DNA from: Rhodospirillales bacterium 70-18
Lineage (GTDB): Bacteria > Pseudomonadota > Alphaproteobacteria > Acetobacterales > Acetobacteraceae
Length of the DNA stretch: 38,497 bases
NCBI GenBank assembly: GCA_001899585.1
Contig: MKWE01000009.1
Location: 193,025 to 231,521 of the forward strand
Direction: 5' to 3'
Part shown: in pieces, positions 17,187 to 25,142 of the stretch
Layout of the letters: each line of letters begins with the position of its first letter
How positions within the stretch are numbered: position 1 is the first letter of the stretch
Translations under genes and position numbers: made by a program
The notes under the pieces: model-generated
The model's input: the letters and a program-made list of their open reading frames with translations, nothing else
Databases searched by the model: none
Told to the model about the DNA's origin: nothing

Positions 17187-17480
17187 AACCGCTTGCCGCA
17201 CCGCGTCGTCGATGCGCTTGAGCTGATCGCGACCGAGACGGGAAGGATGGCGCCGCAGGTCGCCATCAACTGGCTGCTCCGGCGTCCGACAGAGTCGCCG
17301 GTGACCATCGGCGCCCGCAACGAAGATCAACTCGGGCAAAATCTTGGCGCGGCCGGATGGTCGCTGACGCCCGAGCAACTCCTGGCGCTCGATACTGCCA
17401 GCGCCGTCCCGCCTCCCTGTCCGCATACACCCTATCGCCAGCAAGAAGGCTTCGCCCGCTTCAACCCGGCGTTGGCCTGA
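17187..17480 (+). pseudogene. Aldo/keto reductase, C-terminal fragment
   Basis: The frame ending at TGA 17478-17480 encodes about 97 residues matching the end of an aldo/keto reductase: VVDALELIATETGRMAPQVA, INWLLRRP, VTIGARNEDQLGQNLGA, LTPEQLLALDTASA and a final FARFNPALA. The GARNEDQLGQNL stretch is the NADP-binding helix of the family. The N-terminal two thirds, including the Asp/Tyr/Lys/His catalytic residues, are absent: the sequence before about 17187 is unrelated and quickly runs into the start of the divergent GMC gene. It is a decayed remnant, not an expressed enzyme. Confidence 0.5.
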
Positions 17481-17501
17481 GAACCCATCCAGAAAGAAGT
17501 T

Positions 17502-17840
17502 GAGTCTGTGGAATCGGATGTGATTCGCTTCTCCGTGTGACGGTTCGCGGAGTTGAAGATGACCTGGACGGCAGAGCATAGGCGGGCGGCTGATCGACGT
17601 GGTCTGCGTTACCCGAGCGAGGTAACGGATGCGGAGTGGGCGCTGGTGCAACCGATGATCGGGCCGGCCATCCGCGTCCGTCAAGCACTGGCAACACGCA
17701 ATCCTTCCCGCTTATGCAGCAAGCGGGTGGCCACAGTCCACATCGTGATGGTCCAACAAGGCTTCGACAACCTGTTGGAATCACATCAGACCGCGGTCAT
17801 CCAACTCTCGTTCCAGGGGCGTTTTCAGACAGCCTGCTAA
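17502..17840 (+). mobile_element. IS5-family insertion sequence remnant
   Basis: An ATG at 17559 begins MTWTAEHRRAADRRGLRYPS, then EVTDAEWALVQPMIGPA, the typical N-terminus of an IS5-group transposase. After about residue 40 the match is lost, and the frame runs without DDE motifs to a stop at 17838-17840, so the catalytic core is missing. GAGTCTGTGGAATCGG at 17502 looks like a left terminal repeat. GCGTTTTCAGACAGCCTGCT (about 17819-17838) resembles the right end of another IS5-like element, so more than one element may have merged. Transposase identity is fairly sure; the boundaries are approximate. Confidence 0.5.
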
Positions 17841-17950
17841 AGCCGAATGCGGTCCATTTGGGCCGGCGCGGGCCCCTCTTGGGCACCCCATGGTCCCAGA
17901 ACACTTTCGTGCCCGAACGTTGAGCCACTTCGCCGATGTTAATCGTACCG

Positions 17951-18345
17951 ATGAACGTCCGGGCCGGCCAGATTCGGAATCTGCTCAAAACGATACAAGC
18001 CCAGGGCAGACATGGCGCTCCACCATACCGTTGATGATCCGACGCGCTTCCGATCGGCACAGACAGTGGGTGCTTGCCTCGGCCTCACGCCGTGGCGAAA
18101 GCAATCGGGTGAGCAGGACGTGAACGACCGCACCTCCAAGTGGGGCGACCGGATGCTGCGGACATACCTGTTCGAAGCAGCCAGCGTTCTGCTGCATCGA
18201 ACCCAGCGCTGGTCGACCTGAAGGCGTGGGGCACCCGGCTGATGGAGCGGGTCGGTGCCAAGAAGGCCAAGGTCGCGGTTGCCCGCAAGATTGCCGTCAT
18301 CCTGCATTGCATCTGGACAGACGGCACCAGCGTCGAACGGGGACA
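17951..18345 (+). mobile_element. IS110-family transposase remnant, frameshifted
   Basis: Three pieces in three frames add up to the C-terminal half of an IS110-type transposase. QIRNLLKTI (about 17969-17995) fits the end of the DEDD domain. [21 protein letters not shown], then WRKQSGEQD and [23 protein letters not shown] (18027-18214), is the Transposase_20 domain with its conserved Ser/[28 protein letters not shown] and [12 protein letters not shown] (18219-18332) complete it in another frame. A one-base deletion near 18217-18221 explains the last shift and makes a premature TGA. The N-terminal catalytic DEDD part is missing, so the element is dead. Confidence 0.5.
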
Positions 18346-18611
18346 GAGAGAAAGGCGGCTCAATAGAAAACGGATCCGGCCTGCGGCATCAGCAGCGTCG
18401 GTCGCCTGTCCCTGCCGGGACGGTCGTGTTGGTGACCTCGATGAATAGGCTAAAGGCGAACTGCGCGCACTTCGCCGCATGCGTTGAGGCGCCCATCCCC
18501 GAACACAATCATGAGGAGCAGACCTTGGAATGGACTCTGGCCCCGGCATGGATGGCACTACCGGAGTTTACCGACGCCCGCGATTAAAGGACGCTTATTC
18601 ACACTCCGCAC
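18346..18611. other. No recognisable gene
   Basis: Between the IS110 remnant and the end of the minus-strand permease gene I see only short open frames with no family resemblance. The probable 3' tail of the IS110 element fades out around 18345-18400. Confidence 0.5.
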
Positions 18612-19442
18612 TCATCCTTTCATAGCGCCTGACGTCAGACCGGCAATCAGAAACTGCTGCACCAGCATCACGAACAGCACCACCGGCACGAGTTGCAATG
18701 TCACCGCGGCGAATAGCACGCCCCAATCCACGCCGGTCAGCGACGACATCATCTCGCTCAGCAGCAGCGGCGCCGTCTTCGCCCGCGTCGTCGTGAAGAT
18801 GAACGCAAACAGATACTCGTTCCATGCATATACGGTCACGAACACGCTCGCCGCCACCAACCCCTGCGCCGATAGTGGCAGGATGATGCGCAGCAGGATC
18901 GCCCAGTCGCCTGCACCGTCGATCCGCGCCGCCTGGTCCAGTTCATCGGGGATGGTGTCGATGAAGCTCTTCAACACCAGCGTGCACAGCGACACGAAGA
19001 ACGCCGCGTAAAGCACGATCAGTACAGTGCGCGTGTCCGACAGCCCAAGCCGGTCGGCCGCCGGGAACAGCGGCAGCGTCACCACGATCGGCGGCAGCAA
19101 CCGTATCCCCACCATGTAGAACGCCGACACCGCCATCCCCCGCGTGCGCACCCGCGCATACACGAACGCCGCCATCAGGCTTGCCGCGACGCACAGCAGC
19201 GTCGCCCCCGCCGTCACCGCCAGGCTGTTGCCCAGCACCCGCGGAAAATCCGGCCATTTCACGAACAAGTCGCGATAATGCTCCAGCGTCGGCACGAACA
19301 GCAGCCGCGGCGGATAGGCGAAAATCTCCTGGTTCGCCTTGAACGACGACACCACAACGAACAAAATCGGTACCGCCGACCACACGACCACGAGCGCGAG
19401 CACCAGCGCGCGGATGGGGCCGAGGCGCTGTCTACGCGGCAT
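18612..19442 (-). CDS. Carbohydrate ABC transporter permease, MalG type
   Basis: 276 residues, standard for the MalG/UgpE group. The N-terminus has a first membrane segment (ALVLALVVVWSAVPILFVVVSSF) followed by the SSFKxNxEIFxxPP loop typical of the second permease of sugar importers. Later segments include a TLLCVAASLMAAFVYARVR helix and the cytoplasmic EAA loop DELDQAARIDGAGDW...ILPL, which docks to the ATPase. Six membrane spans are expected. The ATG is fixed by an in-frame TGA nine bases upstream, yet no Shine-Dalgarno sequence is visible before it; an AT-rich palindromic element fills the gap to the preceding permease gene. It is the last gene of the transporter operon and ends beside the IS110 scar. 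No ATP-binding gene follows. Confidence 0.5.
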   Translation of the reverse strand: MPRRQRLGPIRALVLALVVVWSAVPILFVVVSSFKANQEIFAYPPRLLFVPTLEHYRDLFVKWPDFPRVLGNSLAVTAGATLLCVAASLMAAFVYARVRTRGMAVSAFYMVGIRLLPPIVVTLPLFPAADRLGLSDTRTVLIVLYAAFFVSLCTLVLKSFIDTIPDELDQAARIDGAGDWAILLRIILPLSAQGLVAASVFVTVYAWNEYLFAFIFTTTRAKTAPLLLSEMMSSLTGVDWGVLFAAVTLQLVPVVLFVMLVQQFLIAGLTSGAMKG

Positions 19443-19459
19443 CGTCGGTCAAGTAAGCA

Positions 19460-19586
19460 AGTGCTTCTTTTTTTAAAACGAAGGAAACAAAAAAATGTTC
19501 TATTATCGCACCATAACTGCGGCGCCCCCGTACCGAACGGACAAAAGTGTTGTGGTCTTTTTTTCCAAAAATGAACACCCTCTTCC
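19460..19586. repeat. AT-rich palindromic intergenic element, copy A
   Basis: A sharply AT-rich island in GC-rich DNA. The left part (CTTCTTTTTTTAAAACGAAG...AAACAAAAAAATG) and right part (ACAAAAGTGTTGTGGTC, T7, CCAAAAATGAACACCCTCTTCC) follow the same layout as the element at 28353-28477, with a more diverged centre. It starts about 17 bases before the downstream MalG-type gene and runs into the stop codon of the MalF-type gene. In transcript (minus) orientation it carries T-runs and could act as an attenuator. Confidence 0.5.
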
Positions 19587-20455
19587 TACCCCTTCGCAAA
19601 CCCGCTGCGTGCCAACCGCGACACGTACGCCGCCGCGAACACCCCGGAGGCCAGCACCATCACCCACCCCGCCGCCGCGCCCCGTCCGAAATCTGCGTAG
19701 GTGAACGCCTGCTTGTACAGATAGATCGCCAACACCTCGGTCGTTCGCGCTGGCCCGCCCCCGGTCAGCAACCACACTTCTGAGAACAGCCGGAACGCGA
19801 TGATGTAACGGAAGATCAGCGCCACCAGCAGCGCCGGCCAGATTGAGGGCAGCGTGATATGCCGGAATCGCTGCCACTGCGACGCCCCGTCGCTGTCCGC
19901 CGCCTCGTATAGCTCTACCGGCACCCCGCGCATTGCCGCGTAGGAGATGATGAAGCTGAACGGCAGGTTCAGCCACACGCTGATGATGCACACCAGCGCC
20001 AGCCCCGAGGCCGGGTCCACCGCCCAGTGCAGCCCCGGCAGCCCGAGGGCGGCGAGCGGCCGCTCGATCAGCCCGATATCCGGGTCCATCATGAACTTCC
20101 AGATCACCACGGCCACCACTTCGCTGATCGCATACGGCATCAGCACGATGGCGATCAGCGCCCGGCGCATCGGCACGCCCTGCGCGAACACATGCGCGAT
20201 CGCCACCGCCAGCAGCAGCTCGGCGTAGACCACGATGTTCACCACCACCAACGTGTTCACCAGCGCCCGCCAGAAATACGGATCGGCGAACATCGCCCGA
20301 TAGTTGTCCAACCCCACGAACCCGCTGATGCTGCCATAGGTCGAGGCCATGAAGCTTAGCCACAGCACGTACAGCGACGGCACCGCGATGGTCGCGAGCA
20401 GCAGCAGATGCGCCGGTAGCAGCATCAGCAGCCGCGCCGGCGTCAGGCTCCGCAT
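19586..20455 (-). CDS. Carbohydrate ABC transporter permease, MalF type
   Basis: 289 residues, usual for the short MalF/UgpA permeases. A first span (LLMLLPAHLLLLATIAVPSLYVLWLSF) is followed by GFVGLDNYRAMFADPYFWRALVNTL, the conserved periplasmic entry segment of this family. The EAA loop is ELYEAADSDGASQWQRFRHITLP. Near the C-terminus are TGGGPARTTEVLAIYLYKQAF and FGRGAAAGW, also family hallmarks. It forms the membrane channel with the MalG-type partner. It begins nine bases after the binding-protein gene on the same strand without a clear ribosome site, so translational coupling is likely. Confidence 0.5.
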   Translation of the reverse strand: MRSLTPARLLMLLPAHLLLLATIAVPSLYVLWLSFMASTYGSISGFVGLDNYRAMFADPYFWRALVNTLVVVNIVVYAELLLAVAIAHVFAQGVPMRRALIAIVLMPYAISEVVAVVIWKFMMDPDIGLIERPLAALGLPGLHWAVDPASGLALVCIISVWLNLPFSFIISYAAMRGVPVELYEAADSDGASQWQRFRHITLPSIWPALLVALIFRYIIAFRLFSEVWLLTGGGPARTTEVLAIYLYKQAFTYADFGRGAAAGWVMVLASGVFAAAYVSRLARSGFAKG

Positions 20456-20464
20456 GTGCGCGCG

Positions 20465-21736
20465 TCAGGCCGGCATCAGCGGCCGCAGCCGGCGCGCCAT
20501 GTCCTTCGCCGCCGCCGCGGGTTTCTTCATCCCCAGCATCGCCGCCTGCATCTCCTCCACCGCGATGTCCTTGGCCTGTGCCGCCTTGGCGAAGCCCGGC
20601 AACGGCACCCGCGCCACCTTCACCGCCATCGCCTCCATCGGCGCGTAGGCGATCTTCGCCAGGATCTGCGGATCGGAATAGGCCGAGACCCGCACCGGCC
20701 CGTTGCCGTTGATCGTCTCGATCACCGTGTTGTGCTTGCTCATCAGTTCGCGGATCAGGCTCCAGCTCCATTCCTTCGCACTGGCCGCCTTCGGGATCAC
20801 CATCGCCCAGAACTCGGCGGTGGTTATTACGTCGCCCTTGTTCTTGCCCGGCAGCATCGCCAGCTTGAACTTGCCTGGGAATTTCGAGCTCTTCGGATCA
20901 TTGAACAGCACGGTGCGGCCGAACGGAAACATCTCCATCGCCACCTGGCCCTGCTGCATCGCGCTGATCAGGTCGTTCTGTGTCATCGCGGTGATGTTCG
21001 GCGGCAGCAGCTTGTCCTGGTATAGCACCCGCAGCAGCTCCAGCGCCTGGATCATCCCCTCGCCATCGGCCTTCACCTGGTAGTCTTCGGTGATCATGTC
21101 CCCGCCATAGGCGCGCGCCATCGCCACCATGGTCGGATAATTGTCACCCTCGAAGGCGAACGCATACACCTTGGTGCCGTCCTTGGCGGTGAAGGAGAGC
21201 TTGCGCGCTGCGTCCAGGAACCCGCCGATCGTGTCCGGGGGCGCGGCCACGCCCTTCTCCTCGAAGCGCGAGCCGTTCCAGTGCAGCGCGTTCACCGCCT
21301 GGCGGAACGGGATGCCGTACTGCATCCCCTTGTGCGCGAAGGCATGCATGAAGCCGGCGGAGATATCGCCCGGGTCCTCCAGCGGCGCCGATTTCATGAA
21401 CCCGTCCAGCGGTTCGAACAGCGCCAGAGCCTCCGGCACCGCGGCGGTGTTGAGCAGGAAGCCCATGTTAATGTCGGTATTCGACAGGCTCGCCTCGCGC
21501 ATCAGCCGGTCGCGGATCGCATTGAGGTCCAGCGTCACCCATTCCAGCGCGATGCCGTTGGTCTCGCGCCACGCCTTGGTGGCATCGCCGCCGGCACCCT
21601 GGGTGCACACCAGGTAATGCACGCGGTGCGACAGGATGGTCAGCTTGGCCGGCTTGGCCTGGGCGCGCGCCGCGCCCGCAGCTGCGGCCAGACCGGCGGC
21701 CCCGAGCAGAACGCTGCGACGGGCGATCTTGGTCAT
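20465..21736 (-). CDS. Extracellular solute-binding protein, sugar ABC importer family 1
   Basis: 423 residues. The ATG at 21736 is chosen because GGGAGGAC lies eight bases upstream and because it starts the export signal MTKIARRSVLLGAAGLAAAA (Tat-like RRSVLLG, cleavage near ARAQA). A much longer in-frame extension upstream has no support. The mature part shows ITLDL-type linker features, EPLDGFMKSAPLEDPGDI, YGIPFRQAVNALHWNGSRFEEKGV and AMQQGQVAMEMFPFG, the layout of family 1 sugar/polyol binding proteins (YGIP..., N-ter hinge, ...G..AM). It captures a carbohydrate in the periplasm for the two permeases downstream. First gene of the operon, divergent from an RpiR regulator that probably controls it. 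The ligand is unknown. Confidence 0.5.
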   Translation of the reverse strand: MTKIARRSVLLGAAGLAAAAGAARAQAKPAKLTILSHRVHYLVCTQGAGGDATKAWRETNGIALEWVTLDLNAIRDRLMREASLSNTDINMGFLLNTAAVPEALALFEPLDGFMKSAPLEDPGDISAGFMHAFAHKGMQYGIPFRQAVNALHWNGSRFEEKGVAAPPDTIGGFLDAARKLSFTAKDGTKVYAFAFEGDNYPTMVAMARAYGGDMITEDYQVKADGEGMIQALELLRVLYQDKLLPPNITAMTQNDLISAMQQGQVAMEMFPFGRTVLFNDPKSSKFPGKFKLAMLPGKNKGDVITTAEFWAMVIPKAASAKEWSWSLIRELMSKHNTVIETINGNGPVRVSAYSDPQILAKIAYAPMEAMAVKVARVPLPGFAKAAQAKDIAVEEMQAAMLGMKKPAAAAKDMARRLRPLMPA

Positions 21737-21896
21737 CCTGATGTCCTCCCGGGACGATGGGCCGTGGCTGGCCGTGCTTTCGTTTAGTATTTCTACATTT
21801 ACGGCGCGTTTGCAACTGCCATCCATGGCATGTTGCATTTCAGCGTCATTGGAATTAAGAAAAACTACAAATCTGGGACAGGGAACCGCCATCCGC
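21737..21896. promoter_or_regulatory. Divergent promoter region between importer operon and RpiR regulator
   Basis: 160 bp, locally AT-rich (around 21780-21810 and 21850-21875), serving both the importer operon (minus) and the regulator operon (plus). The inverted repeat described in the next entry lies in its middle. No certain -35/-10 pair could be assigned by eye. Confidence 0.5.
21811..21837. promoter_or_regulatory. Candidate RpiR operator, inverted repeat
   Basis: TGCAACTGCCAT (21811-21822), a CC spacer, and ATGGCATGTTGCA (21825-21837) form an inverted repeat that is perfect apart from one extra base in the right arm. It is the strongest dyad in the divergent intergenic region, where an autoregulated RpiR protein would be expected to bind. 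The assignment is by position and symmetry only. Confidence 0.5.
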
Positions 21897-22781
21897 ATGA
21901 ACGACCGCCTTCCCCCGCCACACGGCTTCCTGCACCGCCTCGCCGCACTGCGCGACGATCTCAGTCCGGCCGAGCGCCGTGTAGCCGATTTCGTCCTGGC
22001 CCATGCCGCCCGCGTCCCACGCATGAACCTCGCCAGCCTCGCAGCCGAAGCCGCGGTCAGCGAGCCCACCGTCATTCGCTTCGCCCGCTCGCTCGGCTGC
22101 GACGGCATCCCCGACCTCAAGATCCGCGTTGCCCAGTCGCTCGCCGCCGGCGCCCCCTACGTCCACGCCGCGATCGACGCCGGGGACGATCTCCACGCCA
22201 TCGCCGACAAGGTGTTCGCCTCCTCGGTCGACACGCTGCAAAGCCTGCGCCGGCACATCGACATGCAAGCCATCGCCCGCGCGGTCGACGCCATCGCCGC
22301 CGCCAGCCGCATCGACTTCATCGGCAACGGCCTCTCCTCGGTCGCCGCGCGCGATGCCGAGCAGAAATTCATGCGCCTCGGACTGCCCACCATGCGCCAC
22401 GGCGACACTCATCTGCAGCGCATGTCGGTCGTCACGCTCACCCCGCGCGACCTGGCCGTTGTGTTCTCCTACACCGGCCAATTGCGCGACATCGTCCGCA
22501 CCACCGAGATGGCCCGCGCCCAGGGTGCCACCGTCATCGGCATCACCCGCAGCGGCTCGGCGCTGGCCACCCTGTGCGACATCCTGATCGCGGTGGACAC
22601 CCAGGAGAACACCTTCGTCTACGCGCCGATGGCCACCCGTCTCGCGCATCTGGTGGTGGTCGACCTGCTCTCCACCGCCGTCGCCCTGCGCAGCGGTCCC
22701 GATGGCCTGGCCCTGATCCGCCGCGTGAAAACCGCGGTGCGCGACGAATGGCTGGTCGAACCCGAAGGAGACGAGGCATGA
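21897..22781 (+). CDS. RpiR/MurR-family transcriptional regulator (HTH plus SIS)
   Basis: 294 residues, the standard size. The N-terminal helix-turn-helix domain (~10-85) reads LSPAERRVADFVLAH, MNLASLAAEAAVSEPTVIRF and ARSLGCDGIPDLKIRVAQSL, as in RpiR proteins. The SIS sugar-phosphate-binding domain (~125-255) includes IDFIGNGLSSVAARDAEQKF, VVFSYTGQLRDIV and VIGITRSGSALA. ATG at 21897 follows a purine stretch (CAGGGAA) about 11 bases upstream; longer in-frame starts are inside the divergent promoter and are rejected. It should sense a phosphorylated sugar and control the divergent ABC importer and its own operon, since it overlaps the following SDR gene by four bases (ATGA). Confidence 0.5.
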   Translation: MNDRLPPPHGFLHRLAALRDDLSPAERRVADFVLAHAARVPRMNLASLAAEAAVSEPTVIRFARSLGCDGIPDLKIRVAQSLAAGAPYVHAAIDAGDDLHAIADKVFASSVDTLQSLRRHIDMQAIARAVDAIAAASRIDFIGNGLSSVAARDAEQKFMRLGLPTMRHGDTHLQRMSVVTLTPRDLAVVFSYTGQLRDIVRTTEMARAQGATVIGITRSGSALATLCDILIAVDTQENTFVYAPMATRLAHLVVVDLLSTAVALRSGPDGLALIRRVKTAVRDEWLVEPEGDEA

Positions 22782-23533
22782 CCGACCCGTTTGCCCCTCA
22801 GGCTTTCGCCGGCCAGGGCGTTCTGGTCACCGGCGCCGCCGGCGGCATGGGGGCCGAGACCGCCCGTGCCTTCGCGGCCCACGGCGCCACAATCCTGCTC
22901 GCTGACCGCGACCACGCCGTGCACGCGACCGCCGCAGCCATCGGCCAGCACGCGACCATCCTCGATGTCGCTGACCCCGCCAGCGTCACCGCCGCGTTCG
23001 CCACCGCCGACGACATCCTGCCCCGGCTCGACGCCGTCATCTCCTGTGCCGCTATCATCACCGCCAAGGGCCTGACCGAGATGGACCAAGCCCATTGGCG
23101 CCGCGTGCTCGACATCAACCTCACCGGCACCTTCCTCGTGATCCAGGCCGCGGCCGCCCGCATGCGCGCCGCCAGATCTGGCAGCATCGTCTGCATCGCT
23201 TCCGATGCCGGCGTGCGCGGCGGCGGCGGTCTGATCGCCGACGCCGCCTACGCCGCCAGCAAGGCCGGCGTGCTCAGCCTGGTCAAATCCGTCGCCCGCG
23301 AGCTCGCCGGCCAGGGGGTCCGCATCAACGCCCTCAACCCTGGCCCCTCCGACACGCCGATGCACCGCGGCATCTCCGACGAGCTGAAGGCCCGTATCGC
23401 TGCCGGCCTGCCGATGGGCCGCATGGGACGCCCGGAGGACATGGCCGCCGCCATTCTGTTCCTCTGCTCGCCTGCCGCCAGCTTCGTCTATGGCGCTGCC
23501 CTCGATGTCGATGGCGGCTCGATGTTCCGCTGA
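22778..23533 (+). CDS. Short-chain dehydrogenase/reductase (SDR), classical type
   Basis: 251 residues, the classical SDR length. The cofactor motif is TGAAGGMG (18-25), followed by LLADRD, whose Asp favours NAD. Next are a DVAD segment, a CAA in place of the usual NNAG, and INLTGTF. The active site is Ser in IASDAG with YAASK (Tyr and Lys). [10 protein letters not shown] and a C-terminal DVDGGSMFR complete the family pattern. ATG 22778 overlaps the regulator stop and has AAGGAG upstream. Among SDRs it is closest in style to gluconate, sorbitol or similar polyol/sugar-acid dehydrogenases. With the importer and regulator this suggests oxidation of an imported polyol or sugar acid, but the substrate is inference. 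Confidence 0.5.
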   Translation: MTDPFAPQAFAGQGVLVTGAAGGMGAETARAFAAHGATILLADRDHAVHATAAAIGQHATILDVADPASVTAAFATADDILPRLDAVISCAAIITAKGLTEMDQAHWRRVLDINLTGTFLVIQAAAARMRAARSGSIVCIASDAGVRGGGGLIADAAYAASKAGVLSLVKSVARELAGQGVRINALNPGPSDTPMHRGISDELKARIAAGLPMGRMGRPEDMAAAILFLCSPAASFVYGAALDVDGGSMFR

Positions 23534-23567
23534 CCCCTTCCCGGACCCAACCCTCAGGACCCGACTC

Positions 23568-24968
23568 ATGGACGCCACCGCCACGCTACCCTACGCTCGT
23601 ACCCTCAAGGTTGCGCCCGCTTTCGACGTGGTCGTGGTCGGCGGCGGCCCCTCGGGCATCGCCGCCTCCATCGCCGCTGCCCGCGCCGGTGCCCGCACCC
23701 TGCTGATCGAGCGCTACGGCTATCTCGGCGGCAACCTCACCGCCGGCCTGGTCGGCCCCTGCATGACCTCCTACTCGCTGGACGGCTCGCAGCAACTGAT
23801 CCGCGGCATCTTCGAGGAGTTCGTCCAGCGCATGGTCGACGCCGGCGGCGCCCTGCACCCCTCCGGCATCCCCGCCGGCAGCGCCTATTGCGGCTTCATC
23901 GAATACGGTCACGACAAGGTCACCCCGTTCGACCCCGAATGCGCCAAGATCACCGCCCTGCGCATGTGCCGCGAGGCTGGCGTCGAACTGCTGCTGCACA
24001 CCTTCGTGGTCGACGTCATCACCACCCGGGACGGCGACGCCCCGGCCTCCATCACCGGCCTTGTCTGCGCCAGCAAGTCCGGCCTGCACGTCCAGCCCGC
24101 GCTACGCTATGTCGACTGCTCGGCCGATGGCGACCTTGCCGCTCTGGCTGGTGCGGAGATCGGCGTCGGGCGCGACAGCGACGGCCTGACGCAGCCGATG
24201 ACCATGTTCTTCCGGGTCCAAGGCGTCGACGACGCCGTGGTCGAGGCCTATGTCCGCGACCACCCCGACGATTTCCGCCCGTACGCCTCGATCGTCGCCA
24301 AGGCCACCGCCGAGGGCCGCTTCCCCGCCCCGCGCAAGGGCATCGGCCTCTACAAGACCCTGCAACCTGGCGTCTGGCGCATCAACACCAGCCGGGTGCT
24401 GCGTCGCAACGGTGCGGACGTGCACGACCTCACCGCCGCCGAGATCGAGGGCCGCGAGCAGGTCATGTCCCTGCTCACCTTCTTTCGCTCCGACCTGCCG
24501 GGCTTCGAGCACGCCAGCCTGCTCGACACCGCGGCGACCATCGGCGTGCGCGAGACCCGCCGCGTGGTCGGCGACTACACCCTCACCCTGGGCGACCTGC
24601 AGAACGGTCGCCGCTTCGAGGACGTGATCGCGCTGTGCGGCTACCCGGTCGACATCCATGACCCCAGCGGCGCCGGCGGCGGCACCGCCGAAGCGCCGCC
24701 CACCGCCAACACCTATGAAATCCCTTACCGTATCCTCGTTCCTCGCGACGTCGACGGCTTGCTCATCGCCGGCCGTGCGGTCTCCGCCACTCACGAAGCG
24801 CTTGGGGCCATCCGCGTCATGCCCCCCTGCTTTGCCATGGGCGAAGCCGCCGGCACCGCTGCGGCAATGTCGCTCGCGGAGGGCGTGTCGCCGCGGATGG
24901 TTGACGTCCCGCGACTGCAGTCGCGCTTGCGCGAGGCTGGGGCGTTTCTCGGCGAGGAAATCAAGTGA
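23568..24968 (+). CDS. FAD-dependent oxidoreductase (FAD_oxidored family)
   Basis: 466 residues. [18 protein letters not shown] (~21-38) is the FAD Rossmann motif, followed by [20 protein letters not shown], the family-typical GG..T stretch. The middle carries [16 protein letters not shown] and [17 protein letters not shown], then [21 protein letters not shown] and [17 protein letters not shown]. The end, [21 protein letters not shown] and [15 protein letters not shown], completes the FAD site. These enzymes occur widely beside sugar/polyol importers with unknown reactions. The ATG is 34 bases after the SDR stop with AGGAC upstream, so it is the third gene of the regulator operon. Probably cytoplasmic, oxidising the product or the substrate of the SDR step; this is inference. 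Confidence 0.5.
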   Translation: MDATATLPYARTLKVAPAFDVVVVGGGPSGIAASIAAARAGARTLLIERYGYLGGNLTAGLVGPCMTSYSLDGSQQLIRGIFEEFVQRMVDAGGALHPSGIPAGSAYCGFIEYGHDKVTPFDPECAKITALRMCREAGVELLLHTFVVDVITTRDGDAPASITGLVCASKSGLHVQPALRYVDCSADGDLAALAGAEIGVGRDSDGLTQPMTMFFRVQGVDDAVVEAYVRDHPDDFRPYASIVAKATAEGRFPAPRKGIGLYKTLQPGVWRINTSRVLRRNGADVHDLTAAEIEGREQVMSLLTFFRSDLPGFEHASLLDTAATIGVRETRRVVGDYTLTLGDLQNGRRFEDVIALCGYPVDIHDPSGAGGGTAEAPPTANTYEIPYRILVPRDVDGLLIAGRAVSATHEALGAIRVMPPCFAMGEAAGTAAAMSLAEGVSPRMVDVPRLQSRLREAGAFLGEEIK

Positions 24969-25019
24969 GCGCGCGACCGGGTTGATAGCGCTTCGCCGGA
25001 ACAGGACCGACCCCTGCCA

Positions 25020-25033
25020 GCACCGTTTGGTGC
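25020..25033 (+). terminator. Small hairpin after FAD oxidoreductase
   Basis: GCACC (25020-25024), loop GTTT, GGTGC (25029-25033), followed by GGTTTCGTCT. A weak candidate stop for the plus-strand operon. Confidence 0.5.
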
Positions 25034-25099
25034 GGTTTCGTCTGGGCGTCGGCGGCCTGTAAGCAAGGACCAGAGGAAGCGGCCGCAGCGGTTGATTTT

Positions 25100-25127
25100 G
25101 CGCCACGCGAATATTGTTGCGTGGCGC
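25100..25127. terminator. Hairpin between convergent operons
   Basis: A perfect stem, GCGCCACGC (25100-25108) with GCGTGGCGC (25119-25127), around a ten-base AT-rich loop. It lies 16 bases before the end of the minus-strand RND gene and 130 bases past the plus-strand operon. It probably serves both directions. T-runs are poor. Confidence 0.5.
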
Positions 25128-25142
25128 CTATCTGTCGGCGGA

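Noticed and set aside
15538-17226. A 562-residue plus-strand frame opposite the GMC gene.
   Set aside because: The minus frame carries both GMC signatures and the catalytic His, so the plus frame is a shadow.
21737-22120. The in-frame extension of the sugar-binding protein gene to 22120.
   Set aside because: It would overlap the RpiR gene and place the signal peptide internally; the ATG at 21736 has a strong ribosome site.
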